DNA of 6,035 nt from assembly GCA_003560175.1 (NCBI GenBank), contig PWIZ01000424.1, positions 1-6,035 on the forward strand, read 5' to 3'. Made by a program: the position numbers and the translations under genes. The notes under the pieces are model-generated. The model ran no database searches, was not told where the DNA came from, and saw only the letters and a list, made by a program, of their open reading frames with translations. Each line of letters opens with the position of its first letter. The stretch's first letter is position 1. This DNA is from Halomonas sp. (GTDB taxonomy: Bacteria; Pseudomonadota; Gammaproteobacteria; Pseudomonadales; Halomonadaceae). Positions 1-5,228 of the stretch are shown here, piece after piece.

Positions 1-147
1 CGCGCTGCCCTGCCGGGGCTCGTGCGCCGGGTGCTGCCCGGCGGCCACCATCTACACCTGGAGGCGGCGGCGGTCGACAACGTTGCCGCATCGATCAGCG
101 CCTGGGTCGAGGAGGCTGCTGCCACCGCAGGGGAGGGGGGCGCATGA
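1..147 (+). CDS. C-terminal end of an alpha/beta-hydrolase-like protein (partial)
   Basis: The first reading frame is open from the window edge to a TGA at 145-147 and gives 48 residues. It contains PGGHHLHLE at about residues 13-21, which looks like the strand-loop-helix around the catalytic histidine at the end of alpha/beta hydrolases. A helical segment and a short Ala/Gly-rich tail follow. The stop codon overlaps the ATG of the next gene (ATGA at 144-147), a typical sign of translational coupling in an operon. The nucleophile and acid residues lie upstream of the window, so the substrate cannot be judged. The family call rests on this one motif and on context and is moderately secure; the reading frame itself is well supported by the overlap. 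Confidence 0.65.
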   Translation, partial: RAALPGLVRRVLPGGHHLHLEAAAVDNVAASISAWVEEAAATAGEGGA

Positions 148-1232
148 ACGGGGAAGAGGAAGTGACGGGAGCGAGCCCTACGGGCAAGCGGGTTGCCCTG
201 GTGCTGGGCAGCGGGGGCGCGCGTGGCTATGCCCACATCGGGGTCATCGATGAGCTCGAGGCGCGAGGCTACCGGATAGTGGCGATCGCCGGCTGCTCCA
301 TGGGTGCCCTGATCGGCGGCGTTCATGCGGCCGGGCAACTGGAGGGCTACCGTGATTGGGTCTGTCGCCTCGACTACTTCGATGTCCTCAAGCTGGTGGA
401 CGTTACCTGGAGCCCCATGGGCGCCATGCGTGCCAACAAGGTGATGGAGAAGCTGGCGTCCCTGGTCGGTGACGTGCTCATCGAGGACCTGTCGATCCCT
501 GTTACCACCGTCGCCACCGACCTCACGCGTCAGCGTGAGGTGTGGTTCCAGAGCGGGCCGCTACTGGAGGCGATCCGTGCCTCCATCGCCGTGCCCGGGG
601 TGATCACCCCGGTGCACCGCGGGGATCAGGTGCTGGTGGACGGCGGTCTGCTCAACCCGCTGCCGATCATCCCCACCGTGGCAGCCGATGCCGACTTCGT
701 CCTGGCCGTCAACGCCACCGCGCACAGCCCCCGCCCGGTCACCCTTGAGGAGTTGCTGCCGCCCGAGGAGGCGGCCGAGGAGCGGGCGCGAGAGGAGGAC
801 CGTGATGCCCTTGGCATCGGATTCAGCGGCTGGATCGAGGAGGTGAAGAGCGCCGCCGGCCGCTGGTTCAACGGCCTGGGTGCAGGCAACGGGGGAGGCG
901 ATGACGAGGAGAGCGACCAGAGCGAGATCGGCATTCGACGCCGCGAGTGGGGCAGGCTGGACATGGTACTGGAGTCCTTCGATATCACCCAGGCGGCCCT
1001 GGCGAAGTACAAGGTGGCGGGCTACCCCCCCGACCTGCTGATCGAGGTGCCCAAGACGGTCTGCGGTGCTTACGAGTTCTATCGGGCCGAGGCCCTGATC
1101 GCCCTGGGTCGCCATCTGACGGCGGAGGCGCTGGATCGCTTCGAGGGGTCCAGCCATCCCGGCTCTGGAAAACGAGGCGTCGTGGCGGAGTCCCAGCCGC
1201 TCTCCCCGGGCGCGCGTGAGCCAAGCGACTGA
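144..1232 (+). CDS. Patatin-like phospholipase family protein (RssA/NTE-type)
   Basis: This 362-residue protein has the full patatin Ser-Asp dyad. The oxyanion-hole glycines are in GSGGARG (22-28), the nucleophile is Ser52 in GCSMG (50-54), and the acid is Asp166 in DGG (166-168), followed by NPLP. The C-terminal block around residues 270-330, with AGYPPDLLIEVP and YEFYRAEALIALGR, is typical of bacterial RssA-like patatins. These are expected to hydrolyse acyl esters of lipids, but the substrate is unknown. Between the core and that block, about residues 196-262 form an acidic, Glu/Gly-rich low-complexity insert, and the last 25 or so residues look disordered. No signal peptide or membrane segment is visible, so it is probably cytoplasmic. 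The start is supported by a G-rich Shine-Dalgarno stretch (GGGGAGGG near 130-137) and by the ATGA overlap with the upstream hydrolase gene. It converges on the Smr gene with one base between. Confidence 0.93.
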   Translation: MNGEEEVTGASPTGKRVALVLGSGGARGYAHIGVIDELEARGYRIVAIAGCSMGALIGGVHAAGQLEGYRDWVCRLDYFDVLKLVDVTWSPMGAMRANKVMEKLASLVGDVLIEDLSIPVTTVATDLTRQREVWFQSGPLLEAIRASIAVPGVITPVHRGDQVLVDGGLLNPLPIIPTVAADADFVLAVNATAHSPRPVTLEELLPPEEAAEERAREEDRDALGIGFSGWIEEVKSAAGRWFNGLGAGNGGGDDEESDQSEIGIRRREWGRLDMVLESFDITQAALAKYKVAGYPPDLLIEVPKTVCGAYEFYRAEALIALGRHLTAEALDRFEGSSHPGSGKRGVVAESQPLSPGAREPSD

Positions 1233-1233
1233 G

Positions 1234-1806
1234 TCAGGCCTCTCCGCGGCGGCGCAGCAGCACGTAGACGGCGCCGGTGCCGCCATCGGCCTCGATGGCC
1301 GAGGTGAAGGCCAGCACGGCCGGCCACTCCCGCAGCCAGGCGTTCACATGGCTCTTGATGATCGGGTAGTCGCTGATGGCGCCCCAGGCCTTGCCGTGGA
1401 CCACCAGCACGCAGCGGCGCCCCTCGGCGCTCGCCTCGCGCAGGAAGGCCTCTAGCTCGGTTCGGGCCTCCTCGAGAGTGTAGCCGTGCAGGTCCAGCCC
1501 CGACTCCCAGGCCAGCTGGCCGCGCTTGAGTCGCTGGCGGGTCCGCCAGGGCAGGTCGGGTAGGGCGAATTCCAGATACTCCGAAGGGCGAACGGCCTCG
1601 ACGCGACCGTCGGAGGTGCGGCCGCTGCCGCCGGCCTCGCCCACGGCCTGGGCGGCGGCGCGGCGAACGGCGGCGGCCTCCTCCTCGCGGCGCGGACGAC
1701 CGGGGTCGGCGCGATTGGTGCGCAGTCGGCGCACCCCCGCCTCACGCAGCGCCTGGCGGAAGGCGCTGATCTCGTCGTCGTCCGGGCTGTGGCGGTCTCG
1801 GCTCAT
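1234..1806 (-). CDS. Smr-domain protein (SmrA/SmrB-type putative endonuclease)
   Basis: This 190-residue protein has a basic and Ala-rich N-terminal half and a C-terminal Smr domain at about 103-187. Visible Smr motifs are LDLHG (104-108), VVHGKA (135-140), and a [12 protein letters not shown] end (175-186). The segment [20 protein letters not shown] (77-96) matches the linker preceding the domain in stand-alone Smr proteins. Known family members are nucleases: E. coli SmrB cleaves mRNA at collided ribosomes. In E. coli smrB is divergent from prmB-aroC, the same arrangement as here, which favours an SmrB-like role by position. The C-terminal end of the domain looks more like SmrA (YdaL), so I give no symbol. 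The ATG at 1806 is preceded by no clear Shine-Dalgarno sequence. A putative promoter lies just upstream at 1839-1866. Confidence 0.9.
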   Translation of the reverse strand: MSRDRHSPDDDEISAFRQALREAGVRRLRTNRADPGRPRREEEAAAVRRAAAQAVGEAGGSGRTSDGRVEAVRPSEYLEFALPDLPWRTRQRLKRGQLAWESGLDLHGYTLEEARTELEAFLREASAEGRRCVLVVHGKAWGAISDYPIIKSHVNAWLREWPAVLAFTSAIEADGGTGAVYVLLRRRGEA

Positions 1807-1838
1807 GGCGATTGGGGCCAGTTGGGTGCAGGGAGGCC

Positions 1839-1866
1839 AGTATAACCAGCGTGGCGTGGCTGTGAA
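1839..1866 (-). promoter_or_regulatory. Putative sigma-70 promoter of the Smr gene
   Basis: Read on the minus strand, TTCACA (complement of 1861-1866, 5 of 6 matches to TTGACA), a 16-bp spacer and TATACT (complement of 1839-1844, 5 of 6 matches to TATAAT) form a good promoter. Transcription would begin near 1832, leaving a leader of about 25 bases before the ATG at 1806. This is a match by eye with no experimental support. Confidence 0.55.
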
Positions 1867-1880
1867 CCGTCCCGGCGGTT
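1865..1880. repeat. Short inverted repeat between divergent promoters
   Basis: AACCG (1865-1869) and CGGTT (1876-1880) form a perfect 5-bp inverted repeat separated by 6 bp. It overlaps the -35 of the minus-strand promoter and touches the first base of the plus-strand -10. This position would suit an operator controlling both genes, but a 5-bp arm in GC-rich DNA may be chance. Confidence 0.3.
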
Positions 1881-1885
1881 ACAAT
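1880..1885 (+). promoter_or_regulatory. Putative -10 element for prmB-aroC
   Basis: TACAAT matches the -10 consensus in 5 of 6 positions and sits 33 bp upstream of the prmB GTG, so the transcript would start near 1892. No convincing -35 hexamer is present 16-18 bp upstream, so an activator or a weak promoter is possible. It lies in the 112-bp region shared with the divergent Smr promoter. Confidence 0.35.
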
Positions 1886-1918
1886 TGGCTTCTCTCGCCG
1901 ACAACCACAGGACACCAC

Positions 1919-2866
1919 GTGGCCGCCCGCAACGATTCCCTCTCGACCCTGACCCTTCCCGACGCCGAGCTGCGCGATGGCCTGGTGACCCTGCGCGACT
2001 GCCTGCGCTGGGCGGCCAGCGAGTTTCACCTGGCCGGACTTTTCTTCGGCCATGGCACCGAGTCCGCCTGGGACGAGGCGGTGGCGTTGACCCTGGGCGC
2101 TCTGCATCTGCCCTGGAACGTGGACCCGGCGGTGCTCGACGCACGCCTGCTGCCCGTCGAGCGCGGCCGCATCGTGGGTTTGGTGCGCGAGCGCATCACC
2201 ACGCGCCGCCCGCTGCCCTACCTGCTGGGCGAGGCCTTCTTCGCCGGCTACCCCTTCGACGTGGACGAGCGGGTGCTGATCCCGCGCTCGCCCATCGCCG
2301 AGTTGATCGAGCACGGTTTCGCCGCCTGGTTCCCCGAGGAGCCGCCGGCCCGGATCCTCGACCTGTGCGCGGGCTCCGGCTGTATCGGCATCGCCACCGC
2401 CCTGCACCTGCCCACCTGCGAGGTGGATCTCGGCGATATCAGCCAGGAGGCCCTGGCGGTGGCCCGTCAGAACATCACGCGCCACGATGTGGGAGGCCGG
2501 GTGCGTGCCGTCGAGTCCGACCTCTTTGCCGCCCTGCCCGGTCGCTATGATCTGATCGTCTGCAACCCGCCCTACGTGGATGCCCGGGACCTGGCCGCCA
2601 TGCCCGCCGAGTTTCGCCACGAACCGGCCCTGGCACTGGGCGCCGGTAGCGACGGCCTGGAGATCGTTCGACGCATTCTGGGCAAGGCACGACAGCACCT
2701 CACCGAGCGTGGCGTGCTGATCGTCGAGGTCGGCAACTCCGACCATCACCTGGAGACCGCCTTTCCCGAGGTGCCCTTCCTGTGGCTCGAATTCGAGCGC
2801 GGCGGCCAGGGGGTATTCGCCCTTACCGCCGATGAACTCGACGCCCATGCGGCGTCCTTCGCCTGA
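1919..2866 (+). CDS. prmB: 50S ribosomal protein L3 N5-glutamine methyltransferase
   Basis: PrmB uses S-adenosylmethionine to methylate a glutamine side chain of ribosomal protein L3 during large-subunit assembly. The 315-residue product is close to the length of the E. coli enzyme (310). It has an N-terminal helical domain (about 1-110), LIPRSP (120-125), the SAM-binding motif [12 protein letters not shown] (148-158), and the glutamine-methyltransferase signature NPPY (216-219) with YVD after it. I chose GTG 1919 because AGGA at 1909-1912 sits 6 bases upstream and because the protein then starts where the family does. The frame stays open back to 1526, but that extension is antisense to the Smr gene and reads as low-complexity Arg/Ser-rich sequence. 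prmB precedes aroC by 27 bp, and the order prmB-aroC is conserved in gammaproteobacteria. PrmC is the main alternative, but the N-terminal half and the context fit PrmB. Confidence 0.93.
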   Translation: MAARNDSLSTLTLPDAELRDGLVTLRDCLRWAASEFHLAGLFFGHGTESAWDEAVALTLGALHLPWNVDPAVLDARLLPVERGRIVGLVRERITTRRPLPYLLGEAFFAGYPFDVDERVLIPRSPIAELIEHGFAAWFPEEPPARILDLCAGSGCIGIATALHLPTCEVDLGDISQEALAVARQNITRHDVGGRVRAVESDLFAALPGRYDLIVCNPPYVDARDLAAMPAEFRHEPALALGAGSDGLEIVRRILGKARQHLTERGVLIVEVGNSDHHLETAFPEVPFLWLEFERGGQGVFALTADELDAHAASFA

Positions 2867-2893
2867 TCCACGCCCCCTCAAGGAGAAGCGCCC

Positions 2894-3979
2894 ATGTCCG
2901 GCAACACCTTCGGCAAGCTGTTCACCGTCACCACCTTCGGCGAGAGCCACGGCCCCGCACTCGGTGCCATCGTCGATGGCTGCCCGCCAGGGTTGCCCCT
3001 CAGCGAGGAAGAGCTGCAGCGTGACCTCGACCGTCGTCGTCCGGGCACCTCGAGACACACCACTCAGCGCCGCGAGCCCGACCAGGTGAAGATCCTCTCC
3101 GGTGTCTTCGAGGGGGTCACCACCGGTACCTCGATCGGCCTGCTGATCGAGAACACCGACCAGCGCTCCGGGGACTACTCCAAGATCAAGGACCAGTTCC
3201 GTCCGGCCCACGCCGACTACAGCTACCACCACAAGTACGGCATCCGTGATTACCGCGGCGGCGGGCGTTCCAGCGCTCGTGAGACCGCCATGCGGGTGGC
3301 GGCGGGTGCCATTGCAAAGAAGTTCCTCGCCACTCAGGGCATCCTCGTGCGCGGCTTCATGAGCCAGCTGGGGCCCATCGAGATCGCCTTCAAGGAGTGG
3401 GCGGCGGTGCATGACAACCCCTTCTTCTGTCCCGACCCGGCACGGGTGCCAGAACTCGAAGCCTACATGGACCAGCTGCGCCGGGATCAGGACTCCGTGG
3501 GCGCGAAGATCACCGTGGTGGCCGAGGGCGTGCCGCCTGGACTCGGTGAGCCGGTATTTGATCGTCTGGACGCCGAACTGGCCCATGGCCTGATGAGCAT
3601 CAACGCGGTGAAAGGCGTGGAGATCGGCGAGGGCTTTGCCTCCGTGGCCCAGCGCGGCAGTGAGCACCGCGACGAGATGACTCCCGAGGGGTTCCTCTCC
3701 AATCACGCCGGCGGGGTGCTTGGCGGCATCTCCAGCGGCCAGGCCATCGTTGCCCACCTGGCGCTCAAGCCCACCTCCAGCATCACCACGCCGGGGCGCA
3801 GCATCGACGTCCACGGAAATGCGGTGGAGGTGGTCACCAAGGGGCGGCATGACCCCTGCGTGGGCATTCGCGCCACGCCCATCGCCGAGGCGATGATGGC
3901 GCTGACGCTGATGGACCACCTGCTTCGCCATCGCGCCCAGAATGCCGAGGTGTGCGTGGAGACCCCGGTGTTGCGTTGA
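2894..3979 (+). CDS. aroC: Chorismate synthase
   Basis: AroC converts 5-enolpyruvylshikimate-3-phosphate to chorismate, the last step of the shikimate pathway, and needs reduced FMN. The 361-residue length equals that of E. coli AroC. All family signatures are present: [18 protein letters not shown] (16-33), PAHAD with His106 (104-108), [18 protein letters not shown] (122-139), GSEHRDEM (255-262), GGISSGQ (277-283) and RHDPCVG (318-324). His19 and His106 correspond to the conserved catalytic histidines. A strong Shine-Dalgarno AAGGAG (2880-2885) lies 8 bases before the ATG. It is probably co-transcribed with prmB. Nothing is missing or unusual. The product is cytoplasmic. Confidence 0.98.
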   Translation: MSGNTFGKLFTVTTFGESHGPALGAIVDGCPPGLPLSEEELQRDLDRRRPGTSRHTTQRREPDQVKILSGVFEGVTTGTSIGLLIENTDQRSGDYSKIKDQFRPAHADYSYHHKYGIRDYRGGGRSSARETAMRVAAGAIAKKFLATQGILVRGFMSQLGPIEIAFKEWAAVHDNPFFCPDPARVPELEAYMDQLRRDQDSVGAKITVVAEGVPPGLGEPVFDRLDAELAHGLMSINAVKGVEIGEGFASVAQRGSEHRDEMTPEGFLSNHAGGVLGGISSGQAIVAHLALKPTSSITTPGRSIDVHGNAVEVVTKGRHDPCVGIRATPIAEAMMALTLMDHLLRHRAQNAEVCVETPVLR

Positions 3980-3991
3980 GGAGGTCTCCTC
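3978..3991 (+). repeat. Hairpin overlapping the aroC stop codon
   Basis: GAGGAG (3978-3983) and CTCCTC (3986-3991) are perfect complements around a 2-base centre, so a stem of about 5 bp with a 4-base loop could form in RNA. It begins inside the aroC TGA codon. No T-tract follows, so it is not a standard intrinsic terminator. It may slow or stabilise the 3' end of the prmB-aroC transcript. Confidence 0.35.
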
Positions 3992-4007
3992 CGGTCACTG
4001 AACGGGC

Positions 4008-4016
4008 TGCTACACT
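4008..4016 (+). promoter_or_regulatory. Putative extended -10 promoter for the DUF6489-like gene
   Basis: TGCTACACT is an extended -10 (TGn followed by TACACT, 4 of 6 matches to TATAAT). It lies 30 bp before the ATG at 4047, so the start site would be near 4023. There is no good -35 hexamer, which an extended -10 can tolerate. It suggests that this gene is transcribed independently of aroC. Confidence 0.45.
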
Positions 4017-4046
4017 CCCTGACAACACCACCGCAAGGGCAACGCC

Positions 4047-4532
4047 ATGAAGATCAATGTCGAATTCGACCTGACCCCCGACGAGTTTCGCCAGTCGCTG
4101 GGCCTGCCCGATGTGGCGGTCTTCCAGCAGCAGATGCTTGATCAGATCAAGAAGCAGATGGAGTCGGGTGTCGAGGGCTATGACCCCATGAGCCTGATGC
4201 AGCCCTACCTGCAGCAGTCGGGGATGGGGCAGGGCCTGACCCAGGGGCTTTCCCAGGGAGTATCCCAGGGGCTCTCCCAGGGATTGTCCAGCTTCGGCAC
4301 CTACCAGCAGATGATGCTCGACATGCTGAAGCAGGCCAGTCAGAGCGCGTCCAGGGAGACACCTGACGAGACCAGGGAGGCGAAGAGCGACGCATCGCCC
4401 GCGTCTGCATCCGCTGCGTCACCTTCGTCCACTGCCTCCACGAGCGAGACCGGCAAGAGCGCAGACAGTCGCAGTTCGGCGAAGAAGGGCACCGCGAGCG
4501 CACGCTCCCGGGCAAAACCCAAGAGCGAGTAG
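4047..4532 (+). CDS. DUF6489-like protein with Q-G-L-S repeats and basic tail
   Basis: This is a 161-residue protein of unknown function. The N-terminal part (1-55: LTPDEFRQSLGLPDV, then a Gln-rich helix and YDPMSLMQPYL) resembles the DUF6489 family from memory. Residues 62-81 are five tandem copies of Q-G-(L/V)-(S/T). The helix after them (YQQMMLDMLKQASQS, 86-100) echoes the earlier one (FQQQMLDQIKKQMES, 26-40). From about 101 to the end the protein is Ser/Ala-rich and probably disordered, becoming basic (SSAKKGTASARSRAKPKSE, 143-161). There is no signal peptide or membrane segment. AAGGG (4035-4039) lies 7 bases before the ATG, and an extended -10 precedes it. It lies between aroC and phaP-phaC, so a role in PHA granules is possible, perhaps like the phasin-related protein PhaM, which also has a basic Lys/Ala-rich tail. 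That is inference from position and composition only. Confidence 0.85.
   Translation: MKINVEFDLTPDEFRQSLGLPDVAVFQQQMLDQIKKQMESGVEGYDPMSLMQPYLQQSGMGQGLTQGLSQGVSQGLSQGLSSFGTYQQMMLDMLKQASQSASRETPDETREAKSDASPASASAASPSSTASTSETGKSADSRSSAKKGTASARSRAKPKSE
4230..4289 (+). repeat. Five 12-bp tandem repeats within the DUF6489-like gene
   Basis: Five consecutive 12-bp units each begin CAGGG and end CC (for example CAGGGGCTCTCC), starting at 4230, 4242, 4254, 4266 and 4278. They are in frame and encode Q-G-(L/V)-(S/T). Copies differ mainly in the central bases and third codon positions, so the repeat is not brand new, but copy number could vary between strains by slippage. Confidence 0.9.
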
Positions 4533-4554
4533 TCCCCCTTAGCCTTTCATCGTC

Positions 4555-4583
4555 TTGCAACATTGAGCATGTCAGACTACGCT
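4555..4583 (+). promoter_or_regulatory. Putative phaP promoter
   Basis: TTGCAA (4555-4560, 4 of 6 matches to the -35 consensus), a 17-bp spacer and TACGCT (4578-4583, 3 of 6 matches to the -10 consensus) give a weak sigma-70 fit with a start near 4590. The -35 coincides with the first copy of a direct repeat. The hexamer match alone is poor; spacing and position are the main support. Confidence 0.35.
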
Positions 4584-4599
4584 TTGTGCATTGCAACAT
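4555..4599. repeat. Paired 9-bp direct repeats, possible PHA regulator operator
   Basis: TTGCAACAT occurs exactly at 4555-4563 and 4591-4599, with a 36-bp period. The second copy is part of a near-palindrome, TTGTGCATTGCAACA (4584-4598), with a perfect TGCA-T-TGCA centre. One copy falls on the putative -35 and the other at the putative start site of phaP. PhaR-type repressors are known to bind GCA/TGC-rich sites upstream of phasin genes, so this is a candidate operator. The link to PhaR is inference; no phaR gene is in the window. Confidence 0.5.
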
Positions 4600-4604
4600 G
4601 ATGT

Positions 4605-4632
4605 CGGGCGCGCCGCCCGCAAACCTTTTTTT
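4605..4632 (+). terminator. Hairpin plus T-tract in the phaP leader (imperfect terminator)
   Basis: CGGGCG (4605-4610) and CGCCCG (4614-4619) form a GC-only 6-bp stem with a 3-base loop. A run of seven T follows at 4626-4632, six bases after the stem, further than in standard intrinsic terminators. It could end transcripts coming from the DUF6489-like gene, act as a leader element for phaP, or provide a U-rich stretch just before the Shine-Dalgarno at 4638-4642. Confidence 0.4.
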
Positions 4633-4650
4633 GTTTCGGGAGCAACCGCC

Positions 4651-5091
4651 ATGCAAGACAAGATGATCGAAAACTTCAACGAGCAGACTCGCCAGTTCTT
4701 CGAGCCGATGCGTAAGCTCAACTCCCTGATGCTGGACAACATGGAAAAGCTGACCCAGTACCAGATGGAGTCCATGAAGCGCTACAGTCAGCTCGGTACC
4801 GAGCGTCTCCGTGACGCCAGCGATATCAGCGACTCCGACTCCATGCAGGCGTTCAGCGCTCGCCAGGCCGAGGTAATGAATCAGCTCTCCCAGCAGATGC
4901 TGGAGGATGCCAAAGCGCTGTCAGAGATGAGCATGGAGTTCAAGACCGAGCTGGAGACGCTGTTCGCCGAGCAGGCCAAGCTGACCGAGAAGGTCGCCGC
5001 CAAGGCTGCCGGTGGTCAGCCGGACAAGGCCGAAACCGCCAAGGCCGAAACTGCCAAGGCCACCTCCGCACGCGGTGCCAGCAAGAGCTGA
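4651..5091 (+). CDS. phaP: Phasin family protein (PHA granule coat)
   Basis: Phasins coat intracellular polyhydroxyalkanoate granules, limit their size and influence the synthase. The 146-residue product is almost entirely helical and amphipathic, with phasin features: FNEQTRQFFEPMRKLNSLML (9-28), a central segment rich in Met, Gln and Glu (YQMESMKRYSQLGTERL, 37-53), and MNQLSQQMLEDAKALSEM (76-93). It closely resembles Halomonas phasins from memory. The tail (115-146) is Ala/Lys/Thr-rich, contains two KAETA repeats, and is probably disordered. I chose ATG 4651 because GGGAG (4638-4642) lies 8 bases upstream and the protein begins MQDKMIENFNEQ, as in the family; the open frame extends to a TTG at 4591, but those 20 codons cover the T-tract and hairpin. 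It precedes phaC by 137 bp, with a terminator between. Confidence 0.93.
   Translation: MQDKMIENFNEQTRQFFEPMRKLNSLMLDNMEKLTQYQMESMKRYSQLGTERLRDASDISDSDSMQAFSARQAEVMNQLSQQMLEDAKALSEMSMEFKTELETLFAEQAKLTEKVAAKAAGGQPDKAETAKAETAKATSARGASKS
5026..5061 (+). repeat. 15-bp tandem repeat in the phasin tail
   Basis: AAGGCCGAAACCGCC (5026-5040) is followed directly by a copy with one change (5041-5055) and by a 6-bp partial third copy (5056-5061). It encodes KAETA-KAETA-KA in frame, within the disordered tail of the phasin. Confidence 0.85.
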
Positions 5092-5099
5092 GCCGTCGT

Positions 5100-5119
5100 C
5101 GCCGGACGAACATCCGGCG
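5100..5119 (+). repeat. Hairpin just after phaP
   Basis: CGCCGGA (5100-5106) and TCCGGCG (5113-5119) form a perfect 7-bp stem with a 6-base loop, starting 9 bases after the phaP stop. No T-tract follows, so termination here is unlikely. A stable 3' hairpin could protect an abundant phasin mRNA from exonucleases. Confidence 0.5.
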
Positions 5120-5146
5120 GCACGTCCATGCGTGTCGCTGGACAAG

Positions 5147-5184
5147 TCGCTACTCGTTGGTTACGAGTGGCGAGTTTTGTTTTT
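5147..5184 (+). terminator. Intrinsic terminator between phaP and phaC
   Basis: TCGCTACTCG (5147-5156) pairs with CGAGTGGCGA (5164-5173) in a 10-bp stem with one U-G wobble and a 7-base loop. After one G comes the T-tract TTTTGTTTTT (5175-5184). This is a standard Rho-independent terminator. It would end most phaP transcripts, so phaC must rely on read-through or on a promoter that I cannot recognise in the 44 bp left before its ATG. Confidence 0.85.
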
Positions 5185-5228
5185 CTAAGCCGGATCCCGA
5201 AGGGTGATCGGCGCGCCAGGAGGGGTCA

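Noticed and set aside
1387..1398. HGKA instead of the common HGKG motif in the Smr domain, as a possible loss of function
   Set aside because: From memory, Pseudomonas Smr proteins encoded next to prmB also carry HGKA, so it is likely a normal variant of this subgroup and not a defect.
1526..1918. N-terminal extension of prmB back to 1526
   Set aside because: The extra 131 codons are antisense to the Smr gene, give Arg/Ser-rich low-complexity protein, and cross the divergent promoter region. GTG 1919 has a Shine-Dalgarno site and fits the family length.
1742..3931. Very long minus-strand open frame (729 codons) opposite prmB and aroC
   Set aside because: It lies opposite two clearly identified genes. 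The translation is His/Gly/Gln/Val-rich without any recognisable domain, as expected for the antisense of GC-rich coding DNA with few stop codons. It is a shadow.
4230..4289. 12-bp repeat array considered as a regulatory iteron or CRISPR-like array
   Set aside because: The units are contiguous without spacers, in frame with the gene, and vary mostly at synonymous or similar positions, so they are best explained as a protein repeat.
4591..4650. TTG start at 4591 for the phasin
   Set aside because: It would add 20 residues covering the hairpin and T-tract, and it lies on the second direct repeat with no Shine-Dalgarno site. ATG 4651 has GGGAG upstream and gives the usual phasin N-terminus.
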